A stretch of 64,000 nucleotides of DNA from Gordonia sputi NBRC 100414. GTDB taxonomy: Bacteria > Actinomycetota > Actinomycetes > Mycobacteriales > Mycobacteriaceae. The position numbers and the translations under genes are program-made. Positions 36,481-47,327 of the stretch are shown piece by piece (within the stretch, counting starts at the first letter, position 1; every line of letters starts with the position of its first letter). The notes beneath the pieces were generated by a model. It searched no databases, was not told the DNA's origin, and was given only the letters and a program-made list of their open reading frames with translations. The DNA lies in NCBI RefSeq assembly GCF_000248055.1, contig NZ_BAFC01000080.1:1-64000 (forward strand), read 5' to 3'.

Positions 36481-37218
36481 TCACGCGACATCGACGGAAT
36501 CCGCATCGAATACGTGGGAGATTTGCCGGAATTCCGCGCACATTGTTCTCCACACCGCGGGTTCCGCATGACGCGCAAGTGCATCGCGGTCCCAGAACAT
36601 GGCCTGCGTGCGATACCTTTCGTCCGGATACGGCGTGAACGGAATGCCGGTATCCACCCGACCGCCACCCGACTCCCACCTGGCAAGCACATAGTCGGCC
36701 GCCGTGGCGAGCATGTGTCGGGTGTCCGTCGCCGCCATCACGATCAACGGTGTGCGAGCGAGAAAGCCCGCGGCCGCCGCTGCGTCGACCGACGTCGGAT
36801 CGACGAACGCCGATTTCACCTCGATCAGCCCTCCGGCAAGGCGCGCGCCGATCGCTCTGATCAGCGCCGACTGTCCCGGTTGACCGTCCCATTCGGAGAC
36901 CGCATGCGACTGATGCGGCAGCGTATACGGCCCCTGAACCCGCAGCCCACCGACCACATCACCCGCGGAATTGATCACCGCGCAGAACACCGTAGTGCTC
37001 GAACCGTCGCAAATCGCGTCGTAGTCGAGTGCGTCGTCGACGCCACGCGCCGAGTACGCGGCGTGAGCGCCGTCGAGGTATTGGCGCCAGAGGTCGGGGA
37101 CGATACTCGGCGATGCGACGATCATCCTTGCATCGCTGGTGACGTCGGAGACGACGATCGGATCGAGCAGGCCGGGGATGTTCGGGGCAGGGCTCGACAA
37201 GGGCAGGACAGCTGGCAT
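36481..37218 (-). CDS. Putative N-acyltransferase (GNAT / autoinducer-synthase-like fold)
   Basis: Predicted 245-residue soluble protein. The central segment (DVVGGLRVQGPYTLPHQSHA, then LIEVKSAFV about 30 residues later) looks like the paired strands of the N-acyltransferase fold shared by GNAT, LuxI-type and FeeM-type N-acyl synthases. A clear acetyl-CoA pyrophosphate loop is not obvious, so the fold call is tentative. The start has AAGGAAA upstream. It converges with the GGDEF-E1 gene, 29 bp apart, and both sit inside a block that interrupts conserved mycobacterial gene order, so a functional link is possible but unproven. Confidence 0.6.
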   Translation of the reverse strand: MPAVLPLSSPAPNIPGLLDPIVVSDVTSDARMIVASPSIVPDLWRQYLDGAHAAYSARGVDDALDYDAICDGSSTTVFCAVINSAGDVVGGLRVQGPYTLPHQSHAVSEWDGQPGQSALIRAIGARLAGGLIEVKSAFVDPTSVDAAAAAGFLARTPLIVMAATDTRHMLATAADYVLARWESGGGRVDTGIPFTPYPDERYRTQAMFWDRDALARHAEPAVWRTMCAEFRQISHVFDADSVDVA

Positions 37219-37264
37219 GGCTGATTTCCTTCAGGGGGCGAGATGAGACGACCCTCTGATTGTG

Positions 37265-37279
37265 CCGGTTTCCTACCGG
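37265..37279. promoter_or_regulatory. Possible operator upstream of acyltransferase-like gene
   Basis: CCGGT and ACCGG form a perfect inverted repeat with a 5-base spacer, 47 bases upstream of the start codon at 37218. The 37219-37388 gap is AT-rich for this genome and also contains a GCGCGC...GCGCGC inverted repeat. No matching regulator is identified. Confidence 0.2.
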
Positions 37280-37388
37280 AAAGCGGCAAGTGAAATCAAT
37301 TACCCGCGAGATCCAACGGCACACACTCCGTACGCAAATGACATTTTCGCAACAATTGTGAACGGCGCGCATTGTCACGCGCGCATTC

Positions 37389-38519
37389 TCAATCCAGTTC
37401 CGACACCACCGATGCAACCACGGCACGCATGTCGCCGGTGTGCTCGTGGACGCTGCGCTGTCGCTGGTAGCTGGCTCCGTGATCGACGATGTCGATCACG
37501 CGCGCGAGTTCGTCGATGCACCCGAGTTCCTCGGCGATCGGCTCAAGTCGTTTGAGCAACACGGTGAGGTCGTCGGTGACAAGCCGCTCATCGCAGTCGG
37601 AATCGAGAATGACGATGGCCTCGAGGCCGTAGCGCGCGGCGCGCCACTTGTTCTCCTGCACCAGCCACGGCGCCATATGCGGGAGCTCTTCACCCGCCGA
37701 CAGCCGACGATCGAGATCGACGACGAGACAGTGGATGAGCGCGACGATCGCCGAGAGCTCCACCAGATTCGTCATCCCGTCGCACACCCGCACCTCGATG
37801 GTGCCCAGGTGCGGTGAGGGGCGGATGTCCCACCGGATCTCGTTGAGGTGGTCGATGATTCCTGTGGTCTTCTGATCGGCGACGAACGCCTCGAACTCGT
37901 GCCAGGTCTGGAACTGAAACGGCAGACCCGCAGTGGGCAACTGCTGGAACATCATGGCGCGGTTGCTCGCGTAGCCGGTGTCCTGACCCGACCACATCGG
38001 AGACGACGACGAGAGCGCGAGGAGGTGCGGATAGTAGTTGAGCAGCGACGTGAGAATCGGCAGCACCTTGTCGCGTCGGTCGATACCCACGTGCACGTGG
38101 ACACCCCAGATCAGCATCTGCCTACCCCACCACTGGGTGCGATTGATCAACTCCGCGTACCGGTGCCCCTCGGTGAGCAACTGCGTCGACCACTCCGCGA
38201 ACGGATGCGTTCCGGCGCCGTAGAGGTCGACGCCGAGTCTGTCGGTGACCGACCGCACGACGTCGAGTGTTGCCGAGAGGTCGTCGATCGCCTCACGCGT
38301 CGTCGTACTCACACCGGTCACCAATTCGACGGTGTTGCGCAGCAACTCCTTGTGGACCTTGCCCGCTCGGTCGGGGGCACGGCGACCGACCTCGGCGAAC
38401 AGCTCTGCCGCCGAGTTCGACAGATCACCGGACACCTTGTCGGTGAGTGCGAACTCCCACTCGACGCCCAGCGTCGGCGTCGGCGAACCGGAGAACTCGA
38501 TCGGGATGATCTTCGGCAT
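37389..38519 (-). CDS. GCS2-family carboxylate-amine ligase (YbdK-like)
   Basis: Predicted 376-residue ATP-dependent ligase of the glutamate-cysteine ligase family 2 (YbdK). Landmarks are TLGVEWEFALTD near residue 16, AGTHPFAEW, WGVHVHVGI and GTIEVRVCDG. YbdK proteins show weak glutamate-cysteine ligase activity in vitro. Mycobacterial-type cells use mycothiol, so glutathione synthesis is not implied. The next genes (sodC, LytR_C protein, DUF3263 protein, def, GNAT) match the Rv0433-Rv0428c order recalled from M. tuberculosis. Confidence 0.92.
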   Translation of the reverse strand: MPKIIPIEFSGSPTPTLGVEWEFALTDKVSGDLSNSAAELFAEVGRRAPDRAGKVHKELLRNTVELVTGVSTTTREAIDDLSATLDVVRSVTDRLGVDLYGAGTHPFAEWSTQLLTEGHRYAELINRTQWWGRQMLIWGVHVHVGIDRRDKVLPILTSLLNYYPHLLALSSSSPMWSGQDTGYASNRAMMFQQLPTAGLPFQFQTWHEFEAFVADQKTTGIIDHLNEIRWDIRPSPHLGTIEVRVCDGMTNLVELSAIVALIHCLVVDLDRRLSAGEELPHMAPWLVQENKWRAARYGLEAIVILDSDCDERLVTDDLTVLLKRLEPIAEELGCIDELARVIDIVDHGASYQRQRSVHEHTGDMRAVVASVVSELD

Positions 38520-38572
38520 CGATCAGGCCTTCCGCTCAGACCGGTGCCGGTCAGACCGGTACCGGTGTCGCG

Positions 38573-39247
38573 TCAGCCCTCGACGGAGATGACGCCGCAT
38601 GCCAGGCGTGAGCCCGCGTCGCCGGTCTTCATCGTCTCGGCGTCGGGCACCGGTGCGTAGCGAGTCGGGATGTTCGCGAAGTTGTCGGGCTTCTCGTGGA
38701 TGATGATCGACTTGCCTGCGACCTGATTGAGGTTCACCGAGTCAGTCGTGGTCACGGTCTCGCCGGTGCCGTCGGCAAGCACGTTGATGGACACGAGGTC
38801 GCCGCTCGAAGGATGACCGGTGTGACCGTCGACCTGCAGGTGGCCGCCCGCCGACGAGAACGGCGTCGAACCGCTCGCCTCGCACACACCGTTCTCGTGG
38901 ATGTGCATGCCGTGGAAGCCCGCCGCGATGCCGTTGCTGACCTTCACGTCGACGCGCAGCGACGATCCGCTCGGCGTGAACGTCGCGGTGCCGACGGTCT
39001 GACCCTTGGTGTCCTTGAGTTGGGCGGTCGCCGACTCCTTGGCCGAGTTCGGGATGTTGTCGGCGTCGTCGACAGATCCGGGAGGTGCCTGATTGCCGGT
39101 CACGACCGACGGCGTGGTGCCGGGGGTGTCCGACCGTGGCTCGTCGGGAGTACAGCCGGCAAGTGCCGCGGCGATGGCGCCCGCAGCACCGAGCGCGAGC
39201 ACGCTGCGCAGGGTCTTCGAGCCAAGTGTCGAATTGCCGGTGGTCAT
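38573..39247 (-). CDS. sodC: Cu/Zn superoxide dismutase lipoprotein
   Basis: Predicted 224-residue exported enzyme that dismutates superoxide at the cell envelope. The signal peptide ends in lipobox ALAGC (lipid anchor), followed by a Pro/Thr-rich linker. The SOD fold shows FHGMHIHENGVC (copper His ligands), SAGGHLQVDGHTGHPSSGD and KSIIIHEKPDNF, with the conserved disulfide Cys in SRLACGVI. The start at 39247 has AGGAG upstream and begins the signal peptide; the longer open frame upstream is not coding-like. Confidence 0.94.
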   Translation of the reverse strand: MTTGNSTLGSKTLRSVLALGAAGAIAAALAGCTPDEPRSDTPGTTPSVVTGNQAPPGSVDDADNIPNSAKESATAQLKDTKGQTVGTATFTPSGSSLRVDVKVSNGIAAGFHGMHIHENGVCEASGSTPFSSAGGHLQVDGHTGHPSSGDLVSINVLADGTGETVTTTDSVNLNQVAGKSIIIHEKPDNFANIPTRYAPVPDAETMKTGDAGSRLACGVISVEG

Positions 39248-39317
39248 GAAAGCTCCTAGAGATCCGTTGGGCCGTCGAGTGAACAAAGTCGGGTGAAGAG
39301 TCTTGCCGTGCCAGAAC

Positions 39318-39797
39318 TCATCGGGTGACCACCACCACAGCGATACCGTCCCGGCACATCGTGAACGACGACGGGCGCTGCTCGACACTGGGACTCGAAC
39401 CCAGCGCGGTCGCCACCTTCTGTGCTTCCGCCTTCTGCGACGAGTCACGGTAGAGGATGGTGTTCTCGGTGAAGCTGCCGCCGTCGTAGTTGGACGGGCT
39501 GGACATGGTGAAGCCCTTGGCCTTGAGGTCGTCGGTGACCTCCGATGCCAGACCAGAGACCGACCCGGCGTTGATCACGCAGAGACGCTCGCTTGTCGAG
39601 GCGCTCGTGGCAGACGACGACGCGGGAGTCGACGTGGTGGCAACGCTCGCCTGGGCGTCGCGGAGGCCTTCTTCCGGACTCTGTCCCGACGTCGCAGCGG
39701 AGTGCCAGCCGAGTCCGACGAACACGACAGCCACCGCGAGGAGCAGCATGGCCCCGGCCCGCAAGGGAAGGCGATTGGGCTCGCGATCAGCATTCAT
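39318..39797 (-). CDS. LytR C-terminal-domain membrane protein
   Basis: Predicted 159-residue protein: one N-terminal transmembrane helix (about residues 14-35), a Ser/Thr/Ala-rich linker, then a LytR_C domain (LCVINAGSVSGLASEVTDDL, ILYRDSSQKAEAQKVATAL). It corresponds to Rv0431 in the conserved order. The domain is thought to be extracytoplasmic and envelope-linked; no enzymatic residues are apparent. ATG at 39797 is preferred over an earlier start because the next upstream part lacks homology features. Confidence 0.85.
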   Translation of the reverse strand: MNADREPNRLPLRAGAMLLLAVAVVFVGLGWHSAATSGQSPEEGLRDAQASVATTSTPASSSATSASTSERLCVINAGSVSGLASEVTDDLKAKGFTMSSPSNYDGGSFTENTILYRDSSQKAEAQKVATALGSSPSVEQRPSSFTMCRDGIAVVVVTR

Positions 39798-39842
39798 CAC
39801 CGATGACCTTAACGCACACGCGGCGGGCAACCGCGCTCAGCG

Positions 39843-40211
39843 CTACGTGATGTCGAAGCCGAGCCGCCGCGCTGCACGGGCCTTCTGACGCGATGCCCGC
39901 AGCCGCCGCAGACGCTTCACCAGCATCGGGTCGGCAGCGAGCGACTCCGGACGATCGACGAGCGCGTTGAGTACCTGGTAGTACCGCGTTGCCGACAGAC
40001 CGAACAGCTCTTTGATCGCTTCTTCCTTGGCCCCCGCGTACTTCCACCACTGACGCTCGAACGCCAGGATGTCGTGCTCGCGTCGCGACAGACCATCCGG
40101 ACCCACCTCGTGAGGATCGACGGATTGGCCGGCCGCACTCTGCGTTGTCGGTTCGGGTGCGTTCTCGGGTTGATCACCGTGCTTGCGACTACGCGCTGCT
40201 GCGCCGTCCAT
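39843..40211 (-). CDS. DUF3263 protein
   Basis: Predicted 122-residue small protein of the actinobacterial DUF3263 family (Rv0430-like). The conserved core is LSRREHDILAFERQWWKYAG followed by KEEAIKELFGLSATRYYQVL, which looks like a helix-turn-helix. The ends are basic. It may bind DNA; its role is not known to me. Confidence 0.88.
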   Translation of the reverse strand: MDGAAARSRKHGDQPENAPEPTTQSAAGQSVDPHEVGPDGLSRREHDILAFERQWWKYAGAKEEAIKELFGLSATRYYQVLNALVDRPESLAADPMLVKRLRRLRASRQKARAARRLGFDIT

Positions 40212-40467
40212 CTTGCTCCCTCACGCTCGCCTCCGGCCCTACCCGCGTCGGCTCCTCGACGGGGTCAATCGGCGTACCACTCCGGTGACAGAACTCGGGC
40301 TACGAGTGCGCTGACCGTCGAATGACACCGATGTGGTTCGTGACCATCTAACCACGCCCGCAAGCGGTCAACCGCGTGTGACTCGCCCGGTTCGGTCGCT
40401 CTTATCGAGCCGAGCACAGAAGGCCCAGGGCAGTCGCCGTCATCCGCGCGCAGTAGGCTTTTCACTC

Positions 40468-41079
40468 ATGTCTGTGCTTCCGATCTGCATCGTCGGCGAG
40501 CCGGTCCTGCACCAGCAGACCGAGTTGGTCGAACTCGACGACGACGGTCGTCCGTCTGACGAGATCGTCACCCTCCTCGACGACATGTACGAAACCATGG
40601 ACGCCGCGCACGGCGTCGGCCTCGCCGCCAACCAGGTGGGCGTCGGCAAACGGATGTTCGTCTACGACTGTCCCGACGGCGACGCGGGTCGCGCCTCGGC
40701 CCGGCGACGGGGCGAGGTGATCAATCCCGTCCTCGAGACGTCGGAGATCCCGGAAACCATGCCGGATCCCGACGACGACGAAGAAGGCTGCCTGTCGGTG
40801 CCCGGCGAGCAGTTCCCCACCGGCCGTGCCGAGTGGGCGCGGGTCACCGGCGTCGACCGCAACGGCGACGAGGTCGTCATCGAGGGCAACGGATTCTTCG
40901 CCCGCATGCTGCAGCACGAGACCGGACACCTCGACGGCTTCCTCTACGTCGACGTCTTGATCGGACGCAACGCCCGCGCCGCCAAGAAGGCCATCAAGAA
41001 GCACAAGTGGGGCATTCCCGGCGTGGCCTGGATCCCCGGCGAGCAGGCCGACCCGTTCGGCCACGACGACGTCGACTGA
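40468..41079 (+). CDS. def: Peptide deformylase
   Basis: Predicted 203-residue metalloenzyme that removes the formyl group from nascent proteins. All three motifs are visible: [11 protein letters not shown] (about residues 50-60), [10 protein letters not shown] with the metal Cys, and HETGHLDG with the two metal His and catalytic Glu. An insert (about residues 70-95, Asp/Glu-rich) separates motifs I and II, as in mycobacterial Def. The ATG at 40468 is the homology-supported start. Confidence 0.95.
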   Translation: MSVLPICIVGEPVLHQQTELVELDDDGRPSDEIVTLLDDMYETMDAAHGVGLAANQVGVGKRMFVYDCPDGDAGRASARRRGEVINPVLETSEIPETMPDPDDDEEGCLSVPGEQFPTGRAEWARVTGVDRNGDEVVIEGNGFFARMLQHETGHLDGFLYVDVLIGRNARAAKKAIKKHKWGIPGVAWIPGEQADPFGHDDVD

Positions 41080-41082
41080 CCC

Positions 41083-41108
41083 CCCCGACCCCGACCCCGA
41101 CCCCGACC
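41083..41108. repeat. Hexanucleotide tract after def
   Basis: CCCCGA is repeated about four times in tandem just after the def stop and before the acetyltransferase gene. Slippage here could vary the intergenic length. Confidence 0.7.
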
Positions 41109-41135
41109 CATCGACCCCCACCGACGGGACACGCG

Positions 41136-42299
41136 ATGAGCGAGCAACCCTCGAGTCCCGATCCGGCACGTCTTCCCCCTGCACGTCTGCCCCCTGCACG
41201 TCTGCCCCCTGCACGTCTTCCCACCGACGCCTACCCCGGCGACCGCGTCGTCGTGCGGTATCTGCTCGGCGACGCGACACCCGCAGACTGGCGGCACTCA
41301 CCGAATCCGGCTCCCGCGTCGACGGCAGCGCCCACGATGTCCGACGTCACGGGGTTTCTGGTGGAACGCCCCGATACCGAACGCACCGATGCCGAATGCA
41401 CCGATACCGAACGCCCCGATACCGGGGACCTCGACTCGACGCTGCTGATCGAACGCGACGGAACGGTCGAGTCCATCCCCCGCGAGTCGGTCGTGTCGAT
41501 TCGCCTCCTGTCGGCACAACCGGTGCGCAACAGCGCGATTCGCGACCTCGAGCATGCAGCGGCGCTCGCATGGCCGGGCGTCGAGTCGACGTGGATCGAC
41601 GGCTGGCTGGCGCGTGCGGGTGCAGGATTCTCCCGTCGCGCGAATTCTGCTGTGCCACTGGACCGTTCAGCACGCGCCGACGCCCCCACGCTGCGCGCCC
41701 TCACCTCCTGGTACGCCGAACGGGACCTGCCCGTCCTACTGGCGCTGCCCGAGCGACTGATCGCCGCGCGCACAGTAGGGGGCGAACCGGCCAGCCCGAC
41801 GGTTCACATCCTGACCCGCACCCTCGACGACTTTCCCGGTGCCACAGATGATTTCCCAGGTATGACAACGGGACTCGGCATCACGGGAGAACTCGACGTC
41901 GAACTCGCTCCGACGCCGAGCGCACGGTGGGCACAGTCGTACAGCCGCGGTCGAGACACCGATCTCGTTGCCGCCGTGGTCGGTTCGGCACAGGGGCCGG
42001 TGACGTTCGCGACGGTCGTCGACGAGAGCGGGACGCTGATCGCGACCGGCCGAGCAGCCGTCACCTCGTCGCCGTCCGGCGTCGCGTGGCTCGGCATCAC
42101 CGCGCTGTGGACCGAGCCGTCCCACCGTCGGCGCCATATCTCTGACGCCGTACTCGCCCGCCTGATGACCTGGGGAATCACGCACGACGCGCAGTCGGCG
42201 TACGTACAGGTCGAAGCAGACAACGCTGTTGCCGGACGCTGGTATCGCAGAAGGGGATTCGCCTTGCACCACACCTCTCACTACGAGTCGATCGCCTGA
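41136..42299 (+). CDS. GNAT-family N-acetyltransferase (Rv0428c-like)
   Basis: Predicted 387-residue protein. The N-terminal 110 residues are low complexity: LPPAR repeats near 11-30 and a Thr/Glu/Asp/Pro-rich patch. A middle domain follows, then a C-terminal GNAT domain (about 265-387) with GITALWTEPSHRRRHISDAV and YVQVEADNAVAGRWYRRRGF. It likely transfers acetyl from acetyl-CoA to an unknown amine. The ATG at 41136 is favoured; the frame stays open upstream inside def, but in the wrong context. Its last base overlaps the ribonuclease start. Confidence 0.85.
   Translation: MSEQPSSPDPARLPPARLPPARLPPARLPTDAYPGDRVVVRYLLGDATPADWRHSPNPAPASTAAPTMSDVTGFLVERPDTERTDAECTDTERPDTGDLDSTLLIERDGTVESIPRESVVSIRLLSAQPVRNSAIRDLEHAAALAWPGVESTWIDGWLARAGAGFSRRANSAVPLDRSARADAPTLRALTSWYAERDLPVLLALPERLIAARTVGGEPASPTVHILTRTLDDFPGATDDFPGMTTGLGITGELDVELAPTPSARWAQSYSRGRDTDLVAAVVGSAQGPVTFATVVDESGTLIATGRAAVTSSPSGVAWLGITALWTEPSHRRRHISDAVLARLMTWGITHDAQSAYVQVEADNAVAGRWYRRRGFALHHTSHYESIA
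41172..41216. repeat. 15-bp in-frame tandem repeat
   Basis: Three 15-bp units (C-T-T/G-CCCCCTGCACGT type) encode consecutive Leu-Pro-Pro-Ala-Arg pentapeptides near the acetyltransferase N-terminus. Being a multiple of three, copy-number change would keep the frame. Confidence 0.85.
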
Positions 42300-42838
42300 T
42301 GTCGGCACGTAAGCCGACGGTCGCGCAGCGTCGTCGACAAGCCGTGGTGTCGGCCGTCGCGCTGGTCGTGATCGCGCTCGTCGTCGTAGCGACGTGGCTG
42401 ATCAACCGATCCGACGACTCGAACTCCGCCGCCCAGTCGGCCTCATCGACGTCATCCACCGCGAAGCCGTCGTCGAAGAAGCAGTCGGGCACAGCTTCTC
42501 AGGGCGGCACCGCCTCTCGGACAACGGTGGCACCGACCGCGGCGGCATCGGTTCCGGCGCAGGTGACCAAGACGCTGTCGCTCATCGACGCCGGTAAGTG
42601 GCCGCCAGACGACGCGTCGGGGACCAAGGGCGGGACCAACTTCGGGAACTTCGAGGGTCGGCTGCCGAAGAAGACGTCCTCGGGTAAGCGGATCACCTAC
42701 ACCGAGTGGGACGTCAACCGTCGCGAAGCGGGAAGAAGCCGCGATGCGGAACGTATCGTGACGGGAAGCGACGGTTCCGCCTGGTATACCTCCGACCACT
42801 ACAACACCTTCGTCCAGATCCGAGGCCCCAACCGATGA
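42299..42838 (+). CDS. Secreted/anchored ribonuclease (barnase/RNase Sa family)
   Basis: Predicted 179-residue protein: one N-terminal membrane or signal helix (about 17-36), a Ser/Thr/Ala-rich linker, then a ribonuclease N1/T1-type domain (about 85-175) that cleaves RNA after guanine. Active-site elements are visible: TYTEWDVNRR (catalytic Glu and Arg), RDAERIVTGSDGSAWYTSDH with Arg and the catalytic His. No cleavage site is certain, so it may be released or stay tethered outside. The next gene encodes a barstar-like inhibitor, so the pair protects the producer while the enzyme acts outside or on competitors. Confidence 0.9.
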   Translation: MSARKPTVAQRRRQAVVSAVALVVIALVVVATWLINRSDDSNSAAQSASSTSSTAKPSSKKQSGTASQGGTASRTTVAPTAAASVPAQVTKTLSLIDAGKWPPDDASGTKGGTNFGNFEGRLPKKTSSGKRITYTEWDVNRREAGRSRDAERIVTGSDGSAWYTSDHYNTFVQIRGPNR

Positions 42839-42848
42839 GCCAACTCCG

Positions 42849-43388
42849 ATGACCTCAGGCGCGGGAGGCGACAGCATCTCCGACACCGGCATTCCCCTGG
42901 CGCGTTTCCTCGACGCCGCGTCCCGGAAGGGGCCCGCCGTCGGACTCTGGGTGGGCAGCCGACCACCGAGCGCGCCGTCGTCGTACGAGTACCGCGAGGT
43001 GACCGGCCGAACGATGACCACCGTCAATGGTCTCTACGAAACCTATGCGCGCGCATGGGATTTCCCCGACTACTTCGGACACAATGCCGATGCGTTCGAC
43101 GAGTGCATGCGCGAACTCGACGACTCCGCCGGCCCCACCGACAGTCCCGCGGGGTACCTGACCGATATCGTCGACGCCGACCGCCTGCTCGCCACCGACC
43201 GCGAGGCCTTCGACTGGTTCGCGACGTCGCAGCTCCGCTTCCGCGACCACTATCGCGACGTCGCCGTGCCGCACAGAACCTTTGCGACGCTGCTCGAAAC
43301 CTCGGCAGATCGACGACGCGAGCTGATCACCCGTTGGCGTCGTGCGGGAGTCACCGTCGTCACCGTCGGCGACGACCGTCGACTCTGA
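42849..43388 (+). CDS. Barstar-family ribonuclease inhibitor
   Basis: Predicted 179-residue cytoplasmic protein with the barstar signature NGLYETYARAWDFPDYFG and HNADAFDECMRELDD. Barstar binds the RNase active site through acidic residues on this helix. It starts 10 bases after the ribonuclease stop. It is longer than classical barstar (about 90), with N- and C-terminal extensions. The assignment is strengthened by the adjacent RNase. Confidence 0.9.
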   Translation: MTSGAGGDSISDTGIPLARFLDAASRKGPAVGLWVGSRPPSAPSSYEYREVTGRTMTTVNGLYETYARAWDFPDYFGHNADAFDECMRELDDSAGPTDSPAGYLTDIVDADRLLATDREAFDWFATSQLRFRDHYRDVAVPHRTFATLLETSADRRRELITRWRRAGVTVVTVGDDRRL

Positions 43389-43549
43389 GGTAAACCACCC
43401 AGAGACAACCGACGCTGAGGCAGCCCACCCTGAGACAAACGACCCACTACAGCGCATGTGGCCGAATGCTTGTTGCACCGTGCCGCACAGGGTTACGTTG
43501 ACATCACCCCTGCAGACAGACGGGGAACCCACGACGTAGGGAGTCGATC

Positions 43550-43852
43550 ATGACCATTCTCGCCGCTACCGAGGTACTCGCACGATCGACGACGACGACA
43601 AGCGTCGGCTGGATCGGCTACATCATCATCGGCGCCATTGCCGGATGGATCGCCGGAAAGATCGTCAAGGGCGGCGGATCAGGAATCCTGATGAACATCG
43701 TCATCGGCATCGTCGGTGCACTGATCGGCGGATTCCTGCTCAGCTTCTTCGTCGACACAGCGTCCGGCGGTTGGTGGTTCACACTCTTCACCGCTGTTCT
43801 CGGCGCAGTGATCCTGCTGTGGATCGTCGGGTTGGTACAGAGCAGGCGCTGA
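43550..43852 (+). CDS. GlsB/YeaQ/YmgE-family stress membrane protein
   Basis: Predicted 100-residue protein with three Gly-rich transmembrane helices (GYIIIGAIAGWIAGKIVKGG, then ILMNIVIGIVGALIGGFLLS). It is the transglycosylase-associated/GlsB family, often stress-induced; molecular role unclear. A hairpin terminator follows. Confidence 0.92.
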   Translation: MTILAATEVLARSTTTTSVGWIGYIIIGAIAGWIAGKIVKGGGSGILMNIVIGIVGALIGGFLLSFFVDTASGGWWFTLFTAVLGAVILLWIVGLVQSRR

Positions 43853-43862
43853 GTTCATTCGG

Positions 43863-43888
43863 GCCGGGCCTGTCGGGGCAGGCCCGGC
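43863..43888. terminator. GC-rich hairpin terminator
   Basis: Perfect 10-bp arms (GCCGGGCCTG and complement) with a 6-base loop lie between the GlsB-like gene and a converging GNAT gene. Confidence 0.75.
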
Positions 43889-43894
43889 TCGCTC

Positions 43895-44242
43895 TCAGGC
43901 GGGAGCGAGCGGAACAACCCCGGGATGTCCGTCGAGATAGTGCTTGGTGAACGTGCACACCGGGCGCAAGCGGGCGCCCTGGGCCTTGGCATAACTGATC
44001 ACGCTGCGCGTCAGGCCGGTACCGAGGCCGTGACCGGTGTATTCGTCGTAGAGCACCGTGTGGAGAACGGTCAGCGTTGTCTCGCCGTCGACCGTCTCGC
44101 TGGAGTATCCGAGAACGCCGACGAGGTCGCCCGCCACCCATAGCTCAAATCTGTCGCGGGTGGGGTTGTGCACGACCTGCGCTATCTGCTGCAGGATCGA
44201 TCGGGCCGACTGGGTCGGCCGCTGGTGATACTTCCGGTGCAT
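43895..44242 (-). CDS. Small GNAT-family acetyltransferase
   Basis: Predicted 115-residue short acetyltransferase-fold protein of the YjdJ-like type: VGVLGYSSETVDGETTL, YDEYTGHGLGTGLTRSVISY (acetyl-CoA loop GHGLGTG) and RPVCTFTKHYLDGHP. Substrate unknown. GAGGGG-type site precedes the ATG. Confidence 0.88.
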   Translation of the reverse strand: MHRKYHQRPTQSARSILQQIAQVVHNPTRDRFELWVAGDLVGVLGYSSETVDGETTLTVLHTVLYDEYTGHGLGTGLTRSVISYAKAQGARLRPVCTFTKHYLDGHPGVVPLAPA

Positions 44243-44586
44243 GGCTCGTCCATCCCCTCTTCAGGCTCGTTCGCAGCGTCTACACAGCTCACTGAGCGCT
44301 GCGTCCGGTTCCCCTCCGGGCACGACGGTGTGTGATCGCAGTCACATCGTAACCTGCGGAAGCGTAGCTTCAAGGGCTTTGAGACGAGACCACCGGTATC
44401 GAGACGGATTCATCGCAAACGTTCGCCCGCGGTTCACCCGCGCGTGACGTGACGTGACGTCGACGACGCGCGCATGCGACACTACGACGCACCGCGTTCG
44501 ACGGCCCGGCGGTAGGGCTTACGCCCGGCTTCCTGACGCATCGGCAGCAAGCCAGTACAGTGAACTGCGCACACAACCGAATCAAC
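44243..44586. other. Intergenic region upstream of thiC
   Basis: This 344-bp gap between divergent genes carries the promoters for the small GNAT gene and the thiC leader. I see a run of CGTGACGTGACGTGACGTC near 44444-44460 (short GTGAC repeats), but no coding-like ORF and no clear -10/-35 pair. Confidence 0.4.
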
Positions 44587-44587
44587 G

Positions 44588-47241
<2,654 letters not shown>

Positions 47242-47327
47242 ACGGGAATCGTCTGAGAGGTAGCGGACCAATAACAGTCCGCTACATCTCGCGATAAACG
47301 TCCCGAAGCTCACCGTAGGGTGAGGCC

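Noticed and set aside
37389-38519. EgtA, gamma-glutamylcysteine synthetase for ergothioneine
   Set aside because: The protein matches the YbdK-type GCS2 family and the Rv0433 position; it is 12 kb from egtBD. A role in ergothioneine is possible but not supported.
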